Part shown: positions 8,264-17,340 of the stretch, piece after piece
Layout: the number at the start of each line of letters is the position of its first letter
How positions within the stretch are numbered: position 1 is the stretch's first letter
Origin: CBDCEG01 sp965215775
Lineage (GTDB): Bacteria; Pseudomonadota; Gammaproteobacteria; Cardiobacteriales; Ostreibacteriaceae
Assembly (NCBI GenBank): GCA_965215775.1
Contig: CBDCEG010000019.1
Span: 62,001 to 126,000, forward strand
Length of the DNA stretch: 64,000 bases
Direction: 5' to 3'
The notes under the pieces: generated by a model
Told to the model about the DNA's origin: nothing
The model's database searches: none
What the model saw: the letters and a program-made list of their open reading frames with translations, nothing else
Made by a program: the position numbers and the translations under genes

Positions 8264-10165
8264 TTATTTGAGTAACATAATTTTTGAAACTCTATTAACC
8301 TTGCCTGAAAGTAGTTTTGCATAAACTTGTTGATACTCCATTACTACTTTTACATATTTTTTGGTTTCTCTAAATGGTATTAATTCAACCCAATTAACAA
8401 CTTCATCAATTGTAGCACTACTATCGATAAAATTTCTATTCATCCATTTATTCACATTACCAGGTCCTGCGTTATAAGCGGCTGAGGCTAGGGCAGGGCT
8501 ACCAAATCTTTTTAACATTTGTGCCAAATAAGCCGAACCTAAGTTTATATTTGTGCAAGTATTTAAAACTCCCAAGCTTAGGTCTATTCCATAATCTGAT
8601 GAAACCTTTCTTGCTGTTTTTGGCATAAGCTGCATAAGTCCTAATGCACCAACTCTTGATTTGGCTTTTTTATTCATTGTTGACTCTTTTCTAATAATTG
8701 CATAAATCCAACTAGGTTCTATATTATATTTCTTAGCAGCTGCATTTACGCATTTATTATAAGGTGTTGGAAACCTAATATTTATATCATTCCAATCACG
8801 GATTTCCGCAAGTGTAGAAACTGCACTAAAGTAATATTGCTTTTTATCTAACCAATAAGCAAGCTGTTGCATCATACCCACTGTCATTTTTCTTGATGCA
8901 CTGAAAATTTCTTTTCGTGCCATATTGTCTTCACCAACATTAAAAAGTGCAACTGCTCTTTTAAATGGAGCTGATTTATTAAATGATTTTTGAGCGTTTT
9001 TATTAGCTTTAATTCTGTAATTATTAAATGTATATTTTGTTTTAACTTTATCAGAAGCTAAGAATCCATAATAACTTCTAACTTTGGCAAGTGATTTGTA
9101 TAGATTTTTGGCTTTTCTTTTTTTACCTTCTTTTTCATAAGAATAAGCTAAGAAATAAAGGCTAGATTCATCTAAAGTTGTAGATTTTATGGTTTTAGAA
9201 AGAGTGTTTAAATCATTACTTTGAACCAAAAACTTGGTTATTTGTTTATCAAGATCTTTACTTGGCTGTTTTATTTTTTTGTAAACTGTTATTGCTTTGT
9301 AACTTTTTTTCTTTGTTAAGTTAATAGCAAGTTTTGTTAACACACTTTGGTATTTAACCTCACTTTGTAATTCTGGGAACGACAGAATAAAATCTGCATT
9401 TGTAACAGAATTTTGATTAGCAAGCTTCATTAAGATAGTTGGTAATAAGTATTTCTTTTGTTTGTCTGAAGTTAAACTTGATTTATTTGTATTTAAAATA
9501 ATATCTGGGTATTTTAAATAATTTGCAAACTCAACTATTGTAGAAGCAGTTTGACTGTTTACTTTTGTAGCCAAAGTTATTGCAAAATCAGCATTTCCAG
9601 CTTCATAAGCAAATATAGCTCTTTTTATTAAGTAAGCTGGATTTGAACTTTTATTCCAAGCAAGAAATACTGGAGAACATAAGCTTGAGACATTTTTTTT
9701 AGAAAGCCAAATTTGATAGATGTTATCAAAAGCAGCTTTTTTATTTCCTAAAATTAATTGTGAGCTTCTATATGCGCAATTAGCTGATGTTGAGCTATTT
9801 TTATGATAATTATCAACGATTAATTTGTATTCTTGTTGAGAATATTTTTTTAGAAGCCATTGGTTGTGCAAAGACTTTATTACAGGCGTGCTGTGATTAT
9901 TATCAACTAAGTCTATTATTTCATTATTATAATCTAAGTTTTTTTTATAAAACTCATAAGCAAGATAAGGGTATAAAATATTAGTTTTCAGATTATCATA
10001 ATCACTAATATTTGCCCCATTTCTTAGGCTTTGTTTTATTGTTTTGAAGTTAAGCGACTGTGCGAAAGTTGTATTAAAACTAGCAACAGCAACTAAACTA
10101 ATAACCGCTAATAAGTGACGGATTCGCTTTGTATCTTTTGTAATAAGCAAGAACTTTTGGTACAT
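8264..10165 (-). CDS. slt: Soluble lytic murein transglycosylase
   Basis: From the preferred ATG at 10165 the product is 633 residues, close to Slt70. It starts with a Sec signal peptide (hydrophobic core HLLAVISLVAVASFNTTFAQ). A long helical superhelix (U/L-like domain, residues about 50-440) precedes the C-terminal SLT domain: WIYAIIRKESTMNKKAKSRV with the catalytic Glu, GALGLMQLMPKTA and ASAAYNAGPGNVNKW. It cleaves peptidoglycan glycan strands in the periplasm to 1,6-anhydro products. The frame extends upstream to 10231, but that would put 22 residues before the signal peptide. Even from 10165 the gene overlaps the end of the preceding transglycosylase gene by 68 bases. Confidence 0.9.
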   Translation of the reverse strand: MYQKFLLITKDTKRIRHLLAVISLVAVASFNTTFAQSLNFKTIKQSLRNGANISDYDNLKTNILYPYLAYEFYKKNLDYNNEIIDLVDNNHSTPVIKSLHNQWLLKKYSQQEYKLIVDNYHKNSSTSANCAYRSSQLILGNKKAAFDNIYQIWLSKKNVSSLCSPVFLAWNKSSNPAYLIKRAIFAYEAGNADFAITLATKVNSQTASTIVEFANYLKYPDIILNTNKSSLTSDKQKKYLLPTILMKLANQNSVTNADFILSFPELQSEVKYQSVLTKLAINLTKKKSYKAITVYKKIKQPSKDLDKQITKFLVQSNDLNTLSKTIKSTTLDESSLYFLAYSYEKEGKKRKAKNLYKSLAKVRSYYGFLASDKVKTKYTFNNYRIKANKNAQKSFNKSAPFKRAVALFNVGEDNMARKEIFSASRKMTVGMMQQLAYWLDKKQYYFSAVSTLAEIRDWNDINIRFPTPYNKCVNAAAKKYNIEPSWIYAIIRKESTMNKKAKSRVGALGLMQLMPKTARKVSSDYGIDLSLGVLNTCTNINLGSAYLAQMLKRFGSPALASAAYNAGPGNVNKWMNRNFIDSSATIDEVVNWVELIPFRETKKYVKVVMEYQQVYAKLLSGKVNRVSKIMLLK

Positions 10166-10928
10166 ATCTTCTAGTCTCCTTGTAAGGTGGTATTTTATTA
10201 TTATATTTACGAACAGAGCCTTCGCCAGCATTATAACCCGCTGCAGCTAAGCTAAGTGTTCCAAATTCATCATATAGTTTTTTTAGGTATTTTGTTCCAG
10301 CTTCTATATTCTGGTAAGGGTTATAAGGGTTTGTAACGCCAAATCTTTTGGCAGTGAAAGGCATAAGTTGCATAAGCCCTTGTGCGCCAGCATGTGATTT
10401 GGCATTTGGGTTATAAGCTGATTCTGCTGAAATAATCGCATGAATAAATTCAGGTTCCATATTGTATTTTGTTGACATTTTAAAAACAAACGCAGAAACT
10501 TTTTTTCTAAATTCTGAGTTCACTTTGTAAAGTTTTGGTTTGAAAACTGGTTTGCCAATTGCAATAGTTCCTGGTTTTTTGGAATATTTTTTACAAATTA
10601 AGGCAGGATCTAAATGAAACACTTTACCATTAACTGTTATTGTTCCACCTGAGCCACCACAGGTTTGTTTAACTTGTGTGGAGGAAACTGTTATCGTTTT
10701 ATCAAAATTTGGATTTGAGTAGCTTTTCTTAATAGATTTGCCTGAGCCATTAGTAACAGAAACAGCTTCAGTTACGCATGAATCTTTTCTAACCTTATCA
10801 GTTGATTCAAAATAACTTAATCCACCAGACTTAACCTCACATTTTAACAATTCTGCAAAAGCAGAACCACCAAAGCAAAGTATAGCTGTAGCTAAAGCTG
10901 ATTTAATAAAGTTTAGGTTTGGAAACAT
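10098..10928 (-). CDS. Secreted SLT-domain lytic transglycosylase
   Basis: A second transglycosylase of about 276 residues, assuming the ATG at 10928 where a signal peptide begins (MFPNLNFIKSALATAILCFG, cleavage after AFA). The frame is open to 10973, which would add 15 residues before the signal. The N-terminal part (CEVKSGGLSYFESTDKVRKD) recalls DUF4124-type domains often fused to transglycosylases. The SLT domain reads PEFIHAIISAESAYNPNAKS (catalytic Glu), GAQGLMQLMPFTAKRFGV and LAAAGYNAGEGSVRKY. The 3' end overlaps the start of slt, so the two periplasmic enzymes are probably made from one message. Confidence 0.88.
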   Translation of the reverse strand: MFPNLNFIKSALATAILCFGGSAFAELLKCEVKSGGLSYFESTDKVRKDSCVTEAVSVTNGSGKSIKKSYSNPNFDKTITVSSTQVKQTCGGSGGTITVNGKVFHLDPALICKKYSKKPGTIAIGKPVFKPKLYKVNSEFRKKVSAFVFKMSTKYNMEPEFIHAIISAESAYNPNAKSHAGAQGLMQLMPFTAKRFGVTNPYNPYQNIEAGTKYLKKLYDEFGTLSLAAAGYNAGEGSVRKYNNKIPPYKETRRYVPKVLAYYKRYKANPSLISGY

Positions 10929-10973
10929 ATTAATTAATAGATGATGAAATTTAAAGAAAAGATATACTAACAC

Positions 10974-11372
10974 CTATTATAAATTTGTGCAAAATGAAGT
11001 GATTATATTAAGTATTATTTAATGTTTTATTTAAATTTTATTTAAATATCAACTGAATATCAGTCAAATACAATCAAAGAATGTAAAAGGGGGTTGCTCC
11101 AAAATAAAGTCTAGCAAATTACCGCTCTTGAACAAGATAGTCCAAGTGGGTGTCTTAACCTGCAAATATTAGGCTTCTTTCAATATTGCAAAACAATAGA
11201 AAGCTTGCACACAATTCGCAGTCTGACTCCCTAGTAATTAAAATTAAGGTCAAGAGACTGATTGCTGTTGACTGTTATTACAGATAACAACCCTTAGTTA
11301 GAAATATAACAAAATAAGGTGGTTTTGCCAAGGTTTTGTTAGTCAAATTTGGCTTTGTTAGTTATTTGTCAG
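10974..11372. other. Intergenic stretch holding 6S RNA and its flanks
   Basis: Apart from 6S RNA (11086-11296) I see no gene here. The 10974-11085 part is very A+T-rich and contains a direct repeat of TTTATTTAAA-like sequence. The stretch from 11297 to the repeat at 11359 is upstream of 6S RNA on the minus strand and should carry its promoter. Confidence 0.5.
11086..11296 (-). ncRNA. ssrS: 6S RNA
   Basis: On the minus strand a 210-nt segment has the features of 6S RNA, the RNA that mimics an open promoter and sequesters sigma-70 RNA polymerase. The two ends pair (5' AAGGGTTG with 3' CAACCCCCTT). The downstream half aligns well with the E. coli 3' half in the order GAAGCCT, TGCAGG, GACAC, CACTTGGAC, GTTCAAG, followed by the closing strand. 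GAAGCCT is the conserved stretch at the product-RNA site. Boundaries are approximate. It is usually next to zapA; here it lies between the transglycosylase gene and an accessory block. Confidence 0.75.
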
Positions 11373-11393
11373 CTATTCGTGAAAGTAATTATA
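11359..11393. repeat. Left copy of 35-bp direct repeat (uvrC 3'-end duplicate)
   Basis: TAGTTATTTGTC-A-GCTATTCG... matches 15462-15496 at 34 of 35 positions. The right copy is the genuine uvrC terminus (coding for YNYFHE-stop on the minus strand). The pair brackets the 4.1-kb accessory block. Confidence 0.85.
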
Positions 11394-11951
11394 ATTATCA
11401 TCGTGAACTAAACCATTTTTCTCTACTGTTACTTTTATAGGTTCTACTGTTTTACTAGGTTGTTTTTCTATTTGTTCTGGGCTTATAGTTACATAATTAT
11501 TTATTTTCTCACCGTTTTTCCTAAGGGTCAGCAAAGGAGTTAGTTCTAAATCATCACTTTCAAGTTTATATGTAAAATGCTCTTTTATGAAAAGTCAAAG
11601 CACAGTTACATTTTCTGACAGTATATCTCTTGTTTGCATAAAGCTATTACTATCAAAATGTATTTTAATTTCTTTTTTATTAACTTTTAGTCTTTTATGT
11701 ATATTAATTACACTGTCATTTTGCCCTTTATAAAAATAAGTTAATCTAAAATATAAATATTTATCTTCCTCTAAGTTAAATCCTGAAGTTAGATATTCCC
11801 AGCTATAGAACTTTGTATCAGTATTGTACTTAGATAAACTCATTAACTCTTCCTTAAATTCTTTACCTGAAATTTCAATGTACTTTGTTGCTGGGCTACA
11901 ACTACTGCTAAATAATACTGTAATTATTATTAATATTAACCTTTTAAGCAT
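11373..11951 (-). pseudogene. Small lipoprotein gene interrupted by an in-frame TGA, with a uvrC-derived tail
   Basis: The first 118 codons (11951 to 11595) encode a lipoprotein: MLKRLILIIITVLFSSSCSP has a clear lipobox with C18. An in-frame TGA at 11595-11597 is followed, in the same frame, by about 74 more codons (FIKEHFTYKLESDDLELTPL onward) ending YNYFHE-stop at 11373-11375. Those last residues lie in the duplicated uvrC 3' end, so the recombination that made the direct repeat also gave this gene its terminus. The product could be a 118-residue protein, a readthrough product of about 192, or a dead gene. I do not recognise the family. It starts 1 base after the neighbouring 272-residue gene ends. 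Confidence 0.55.
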
Positions 11952-11952
11952 A

Positions 11953-12771
11953 TTATTTCACCCCTCTTCTATCTTTAATCGATTCTGATAACTCTCTTGG
12001 TGTCACTATTCCGAAGTAATCATCTACATCTATTGGTATTCCTAATAGTTTTTCAAAGAATGCTTTGTTGTAGGTTTGCAGGTTTTTCTTTGTTTTTAGT
12101 TTTTTTTCGATAGTTAATAAAAAATACTTATTCAGTTGCTTTATTACTTGCAACTCAAGTAAATTAGACTTTTTACAAAACCCCGTTTCTAATAATCTAT
12201 TTAAAAGTTTATTCTTTGTGTAATATGGAAATCTTCTTGTCGAATCACTTAAATTAAAACTAATAAGATTAAGATTATCATTACCATAAGTGCCTAATAA
12301 TTTATAACTATATTTATCTGTTGTTTCCTCTATACCATTTTGAGTGATTTTATAAAAGTAAGGTATATATTCCATAGCGCCAAACTTCATTGTGCCATTA
12401 TAATAAGAGAGCATAATTATATATTTTATAGATGATTCATCACGACAAGCCAACTGAATAATATTTTGAGAGGGAACAAAAGCAAACTCTTCATCAAAAA
12501 ATTTTATTTTTTTATCTTTAAAAGTTATATATCCATTAATAGAATTCCCATCATACAAGCGTTCATTACTCATTGTTCCAAAAAGTTCTTTGTGAAAGTT
12601 ATATTGAATAAATTTAATTTTCACATCTACCTTTTTATCTTTCAAATGATGTGCTTTCATAAAATTAAATGTTTTAGAAGCTTTCTTTTCTAATAATATA
12701 ACCTCTTCATTTGTCATTGCAGACAAACTATTAATAAATATAATTAATAGTATATATATAAATTTTTTCAT
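11953..12771 (-). CDS. Secreted protein of unknown function (paralogue of the next gene)
   Basis: 272 residues with an N-terminal signal peptide (MKKFIYILLIIFINSLSAM). The body is beta-rich and unrecognised. The segment KNLQTYNKAFFEKLL near residue 235 is shared with the adjacent 334-residue protein (KDLKTYNKAFFEKLL), so the two are diverged paralogues, this one lacking the TPR tail. The start codon overlaps the stop of a 20-codon ORF (12768-12830) in an ATGA, which may be a small coupling peptide. It is part of the minus-strand accessory block. Confidence 0.65.
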   Translation of the reverse strand: MKKFIYILLIIFINSLSAMTNEEVILLEKKASKTFNFMKAHHLKDKKVDVKIKFIQYNFHKELFGTMSNERLYDGNSINGYITFKDKKIKFFDEEFAFVPSQNIIQLACRDESSIKYIIMLSYYNGTMKFGAMEYIPYFYKITQNGIEETTDKYSYKLLGTYGNDNLNLISFNLSDSTRRFPYYTKNKLLNRLLETGFCKKSNLLELQVIKQLNKYFLLTIEKKLKTKKNLQTYNKAFFEKLLGIPIDVDDYFGIVTPRELSESIKDRRGVK

Positions 12772-12831
12772 TTTATACCTTCTCTTAATCTATCATCTTT
12801 TTCTAGCTTTACTAACTTATCAAGTTTCATA

Positions 12832-13836
12832 TTATTTTGTTAAAATTCTATCTTTTATGATTTTAGGAATTCGTTTTTGTTTACCTTTTTGTTTCATTTG
12901 TTTTATGTATATTTCATAAACTTTTTTAGCTTTAGCTTTATCTCCCAAAGCCCAATAGGCATCACCTAAGTTATAATAAGCAACTGTTCTTTTTGGGAAC
13001 TTTGCTGTGATTTTTTCTAATAAGTAAATTGCTTCTTTATTTGCCCCTGCTTTTTGGAGGTAGTAGCCTATGTTGTTGTAGGTGGTTAGGGTGGATTTTT
13101 CTATTGGTTTTTCAGGCAATAGTTTTTCAAAGAATGCTTTGTTGTAGGTTTTTAGGTCTTTTTTTTGTTTTAGGGGTTTTTCTAGGGTTGAGAGAGATAC
13201 ATTGAATAAATTATTTTCAATACTACTTATAACTTGAGGTTCTTTAATTCTTTTTAAAATAGTTATATAATTATAATATGGGTAAACATGTGGAGATATT
13301 CTTTCATCTGTAGTTATCCGATTAAAATAATTTAAGCTAAAAAAATATTTTTCCTCGATATTTTCTAGTCTTAAAACCGATTTGTTTTTGATTAAAAATA
13401 TATAAGGAGTATATTCAATTAACCATGGATATGTATTAGTAGAGTTACCATTTTGAACCATAATTACTAAAATTGATGATTTTAAATCTAGTTTATATAT
13501 ATATGTATCAATTTGTTGCCCATAAGGTAAAAATGCTTTTTGAGTTACACTGTATACCATTTTATTATTTGCAAATATTTTAATGAGTAAATCTTGATAA
13601 TTTAATAATAGTTTTCCATTATTATTTTCTTCATCATTTTTATTAATCCATGTATTAAATTTCTGAAATTTTATTTTGATTTTATTGCTGTTTATATTAC
13701 TTTTAAAAGTTTTTATTTTATTATATGTTGTACTAATAAATGATTTTTCTATTATTTTATTGTAATCAATTGCACTTATAGCAAATAAATTTACAGAAAA
13801 AATTAGAAATAAAATGAAAATTTTTATCTTTATCAT
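12832..13836 (-). CDS. Secreted TPR-containing protein of unknown function
   Basis: 334 residues: a signal peptide (IKIFILFLIFSVNLFAISA), a beta-rich middle region with no motif I recognise, the segment KTYNKAFFEKLLPEKPIEKS, then two tetratricopeptide-like helical hairpins (YYLQKAGANKEAIYLLEKI and VAYYNLGDAYWALGDKAKAK), and a lysine-rich tail. TPRs mediate protein contacts, so a periplasmic binding or adaptor role is plausible. The neighbourhood of small secreted paralogues is compatible with immunity-type genes, but nothing in the sequence proves that. Confidence 0.7.
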   Translation of the reverse strand: MIKIKIFILFLIFSVNLFAISAIDYNKIIEKSFISTTYNKIKTFKSNINSNKIKIKFQKFNTWINKNDEENNNGKLLLNYQDLLIKIFANNKMVYSVTQKAFLPYGQQIDTYIYKLDLKSSILVIMVQNGNSTNTYPWLIEYTPYIFLIKNKSVLRLENIEEKYFFSLNYFNRITTDERISPHVYPYYNYITILKRIKEPQVISSIENNLFNVSLSTLEKPLKQKKDLKTYNKAFFEKLLPEKPIEKSTLTTYNNIGYYLQKAGANKEAIYLLEKITAKFPKRTVAYYNLGDAYWALGDKAKAKKVYEIYIKQMKQKGKQKRIPKIIKDRILTK

Positions 13837-13883
13837 ATTGTATATACCTTATAATTTTAAATAGTTTTTGATTAAATTAAATT

Positions 13884-13979
13884 TTAGAAGCCTATCCTTG
13901 AGCCCGTTAGATTCACCATATTTACCGCCATTAATTGTGTACTAAATAATAGTATACTTATTTTCATTATTTTCATCAT
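13884..13979 (-). pseudogene. 31-codon ORF with a signal-peptide-like start, probable gene stub
   Basis: From tandem ATGs at 13977-13979 the ORF encodes MMKIMKISILLFSTQLMAVN and ends 11 codons later at a TAA. It looks like a signal peptide with almost no mature protein, as expected if the rest of a secreted-protein gene was deleted. It lies immediately downstream of the 210-residue membrane-protein gene. Confidence 0.35.
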
Positions 13980-13980
13980 A

Positions 13981-14613
13981 TTAATCCAAATAAGAAAGTA
14001 GTTCTTTTTTTAGTTCAGCCGTTGTTTGGCTATCAGGTGTTTCTTCAATAATTTTTTTTAAAAAATTTACTTTTTTAAAGTCTGGATATTCTTTGATAAT
14101 CATTTTAAAGCCATTTTTGTATGATTTATCATCTGGATTTAATAAAGCTCTCCTTAATAAAGTTCTCGGTATATATACATCTAAAAATTGCCCCCAGTCA
14201 TTATATATAGGAAATTTTATACTAAAAAAACTAATTGAATTATAAGCTTCACATTTATATGCCTGTATAAAATTAGCTCTAATAAAATTACCACCTTTAT
14301 TAGCTATTATTTCAAGGGCTTTGCTATCATCATAACAAATTGATTTAAACATTATGCTATCTTTGGTGCGGTTATTGATATTTATATTCTCACTAGAGAT
14401 AAACCATACTTTTAGTGATAATGGAATTTTGGAATTAATATCCTTTTTATCTGATATGGTTTTTACGCTAGAAATTATATATTTATCAATGTGATATTTA
14501 ATAGGCTTATATACAGTAAAGTATAAAATCATAAATGTGATAATGCTTATAACAATAATAATTCTTTTCTTTTTTTTGCTCATTTGTTGTTTTTTTACTT
14601 TATTAGTTTTCAT
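13981..14613 (-). CDS. Single-pass membrane protein, paralogue A
   Basis: 210 residues: a lysine-rich cytoplasmic N-terminus, one transmembrane helix (IIIVISIITFMILYFTVY, about residues 19-36) and an extracytoplasmic domain with two cysteine-containing segments (SICYDDSKALEIIANKGGNF, AYKCEAYNSI). It shares the sequence pattern 'ALEIIANKGGNF' and overall layout with the next gene, so they arose by duplication. The repeated helix-like organisation of the domain recalls ankyrin-type repeats but is not convincing. Function unknown. Confidence 0.65.
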   Translation of the reverse strand: MKTNKVKKQQMSKKKKRIIIVISIITFMILYFTVYKPIKYHIDKYIISSVKTISDKKDINSKIPLSLKVWFISSENININNRTKDSIMFKSICYDDSKALEIIANKGGNFIRANFIQAYKCEAYNSISFFSIKFPIYNDWGQFLDVYIPRTLLRRALLNPDDKSYKNGFKMIIKEYPDFKKVNFLKKIIEETPDSQTTAELKKELLSYLD

Positions 14614-14669
14614 TTTCTTTCCTTTTGGGTTATTTGAATAAATTAAATATTATAGTTTTAAGTGACAAA

Positions 14670-15308
14670 TTATGAATCAAAATATGCCAATGCCTCTTGA
14701 TAGTATTTGTATTTTTCAAGGCGTTCTTCATAATCATAGGAAGTAGAATCTAATGATTCTCTATATTCATTCAGCTTTAAAAGAATTATCTGCCTTAATT
14801 CGTCATATTGTTTTAACTCTGGATGTATATCTAATAGTAATTTGAAAGGTGCCACATTTATACCAGGTCGCAACAGGAAATTTTGGGCAATATATATATC
14901 ATCTTGGCTATACTTATCTATAGCCATCCACTCTTCAAGAAACTTAACTGAATTTGTGTTACCGCAATAATAGGCAGATTCAATATGAGAAATATTAAAA
15001 TTACCCCCTTTGCTGGCTACAATCTGAATAGCTTTGGGGTTATCATATTCTATAATTGAGCCACGGAAATAGCTCTGTGTTGCATCTATATTTTTAGCAG
15101 ATATAAACCATGCCTTTATTAATGGTATATACTCTGACCTACTACTTTTTTTATTACAAAGGTTTGGCATGCTAACAATAATAGCCTTATCAAACTGCAA
15201 CTTAGCTAATTTAAATACAGTAAAGTATAAAAATATAAATAGCAAAATCCTTAGAATAATTTTTTTCTTTTTCTGCTTTGGAGTTAGTTCTATTTTTTGT
15301 TTTTTCAT
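14670..15308 (-). CDS. Single-pass membrane protein, paralogue B
   Basis: 212 residues with the same architecture as its neighbour: lysine-rich start, transmembrane helix (IILRILLFIFLYFTVFKL), then a soluble domain containing PKAIQIVASKGGNFNISHIE and a C-terminal charged helix (YEERLEKYKYYQEALAYF). Conserved positions with paralogue A include the KAWFIS/KVWFIS motif and ASKGGNF. The topology predicts an extracytoplasmic domain. This is the first gene of the minus-strand accessory block that ends at the left direct repeat. Confidence 0.65.
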   Translation of the reverse strand: MKKQKIELTPKQKKKKIILRILLFIFLYFTVFKLAKLQFDKAIIVSMPNLCNKKSSRSEYIPLIKAWFISAKNIDATQSYFRGSIIEYDNPKAIQIVASKGGNFNISHIESAYYCGNTNSVKFLEEWMAIDKYSQDDIYIAQNFLLRPGINVAPFKLLLDIHPELKQYDELRQIILLKLNEYRESLDSTSYDYEERLEKYKYYQEALAYFDS

Positions 15309-15461
15309 TTAAACCTCATTTTTTTAAATTTATTTGATTTTCATTCTATTTTTCTTTCTATGCTTTATTTAATTCTTTTGCTAATTAAGTAATTTATTTA
15401 TTATAAAGTAATTTGATTATTAAATATATATTGCTGAAAAATCAAACTTATTAAGTGTGGC

Positions 15462-15496
15462 TAGTTATTTGTCTGCTATTCGTGAAAGTAATTATA
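15462..15496. repeat. Right copy of 35-bp direct repeat (uvrC 3' end)
   Basis: This copy overlaps the last codons and stop of uvrC. It matches 11359-11393 with a single mismatch and marks the junction between the accessory block and the core genome. Confidence 0.85.
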
Positions 15497-17340
15497 AATA
15501 TTTTGGGCTAAGTTTTTACTAATTCCTTCAACTTTAGATATATCATCAATACTTGCTAGTTTAATTCCTTTTATTCCTGCAAAGTATTTTAATAAAGCTT
15601 GTCTTCTTTTATTTCCAATCCCATCTATTTGATTAAGCTCTGAAGTTTGTCTTTTTTTATCTCTTTTTTTTCTATGCCCAATAATTGCAAAACGGTGAGA
15701 TTCATCTCTTAGTTGTTCTATCAAATGTTGTGCTGGATTATTTTCCTTAAGTTTTATATTTCTATCACAAGCTTTTAAATCCAAAACCTTATCACAAACG
15801 ATTAACTTTTCCTGTCCTGATTTACGGTTTTCATCTTTTGTAACTGCAACGATTGTTATATTTACTTTTAGTTTTCTTAGGACTTTTTTTGCAATATTAA
15901 ATTGTCCTTTTCCACCATCAATAAATAAAATATCTGGCATAGTTTCAATACTTTCCTCTGTTATGTTTTTTTTACTTTGTGCCAAAAATCTTTTAAATCT
16001 CCTAGTCAAAAGCTGTTCCCATTGCACCATAATCATCGCCTGGTGTAATTCCTGTAATATTATATTTTCTATAGTTTGATTTTTTGGCTCCATTTTCATC
16101 AAAAACCACATAAGAACCAACAGTTTCCTCACCCATTGTGTGGCTAATATCTGTGCAGGCAAGTATTTTGGGTGTGAATTTTAGAGAAAGTTCTTTTATT
16201 AATGATTTGAATTGATTTTTAATAGTTTCTTTGGATATATTTCTTAAGTTTAACTCAAGGGCGGCGTTTTTTTCAGCCATTTCTAACCATTTTGCACGGT
16301 GTTTTCTTGGTTTATTTATAATATTAACTGTTGTTTCAAATTTAGATTTGAAAAAATTAATTAGTAAGTTTTTATTTTCTAACTCTTTGTTCAAAATAAT
16401 TTCTTTTGCAGGTTTTCTATCAAAATAAAACTGTTCTAAAAAACTTTGTAAAATTTCTTTTTTAGTGTGATTTTGCATAACTTTAGGAGAATAATATTGG
16501 CTTCCTAAACTTCGCCCATCACGATAGAAAAAAACTAAAATAATACAATTTAACTTATCTTTATTCAAAACAATAACATCAGCATCACCTGTTTTATTTG
16601 TTATATATTGTTTCTCAAGTATCTTTCTAAGGGATTGGATTTTATCACGATAAATTAAAGCAGTTTCAAAGTCTTGAGTTTTAGATGCATTTAGCATTTT
16701 TTGCTGCATATTTTCAACTAACTTATTACTACTTCCTTCCAAAAACTCAACCGCATCATTTATCTGTTCGCTATATTGTTGCTGGTTTACTAAGTTCACA
16801 CAAGGTGCAGAACAGCGTTTTACTTGGTGTTGTAAGCAAGCTCGGCTTCGGTTTTTGAAAAAGCTATTATTACAATTTCTAATCAAAAAAACTTTTTGCA
16901 TAATATCCAAAGTGCTTTTAACAGAAACAACGCTTGGGTAAGGTCCAAAGTATTTTTCTTTAACTTTTTTCTTACCACGATGAAACCTAAGGCGTGGAAA
17001 ATTTTCATTGGTTAAACAAATATAAGGGTAACTTTTATCATCTCGCAATAAAATATTATATTTGGGTAAATCTTTCTTTATTAAATTATTTTCAAGGATT
17101 AAAGCTTCTGTTTCAGTAGCTGTTGCAATAACTTTAATATCAAATACTTGTTTCATCAAAGATTTGTTTTTGACTGAAAGCCCACTATCCCTGAAATAAC
17201 TTGAAACTCGTTTTTTTTAGATTTTTTGCTTTGCCAATATAAAGCACCTTACCATTTTGGGAAAACATTCTATAAACACCTGGTAGCGTTGTAACATTCT
17301 TTAGAAAGTGTTTGTAATCAAATTTGTATTCCAAAACCAT
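15476..17340 (-). pseudogene. uvrC: UvrC excinuclease subunit, interrupted by two single-base indels
   Basis: Read across two breaks, the gene encodes about 620 residues, the usual UvrC length. The GIY-YIG nuclease domain is at the start (LPGVYRMFSQNGKVLYIGKA, beginning at ATG 17340). Then come the Cys-rich/UVR region (CLQHQVKRCSAPCVNLV; FETALIYRDKIQSLR), the RNase H-like nuclease (ACTDISHTMGEETVGSYVVF; YRKYNITGITPGDDYGAM; PDILFIDGGKGQFNIA) and two C-terminal helix-hairpin-helix motifs (QIDGIGNKRRQALLKYF; KVEGISKNLAQNIYNYF). UvrC makes both incisions in nucleotide excision repair. Break 1 is an extra T/A in the run at 17211-17218; break 2 an extra C/G at 16018-16020. As sequenced no single frame is full-length. 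Both breaks look like one-base insertions, so sequencing error is possible. Confidence 0.85.
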
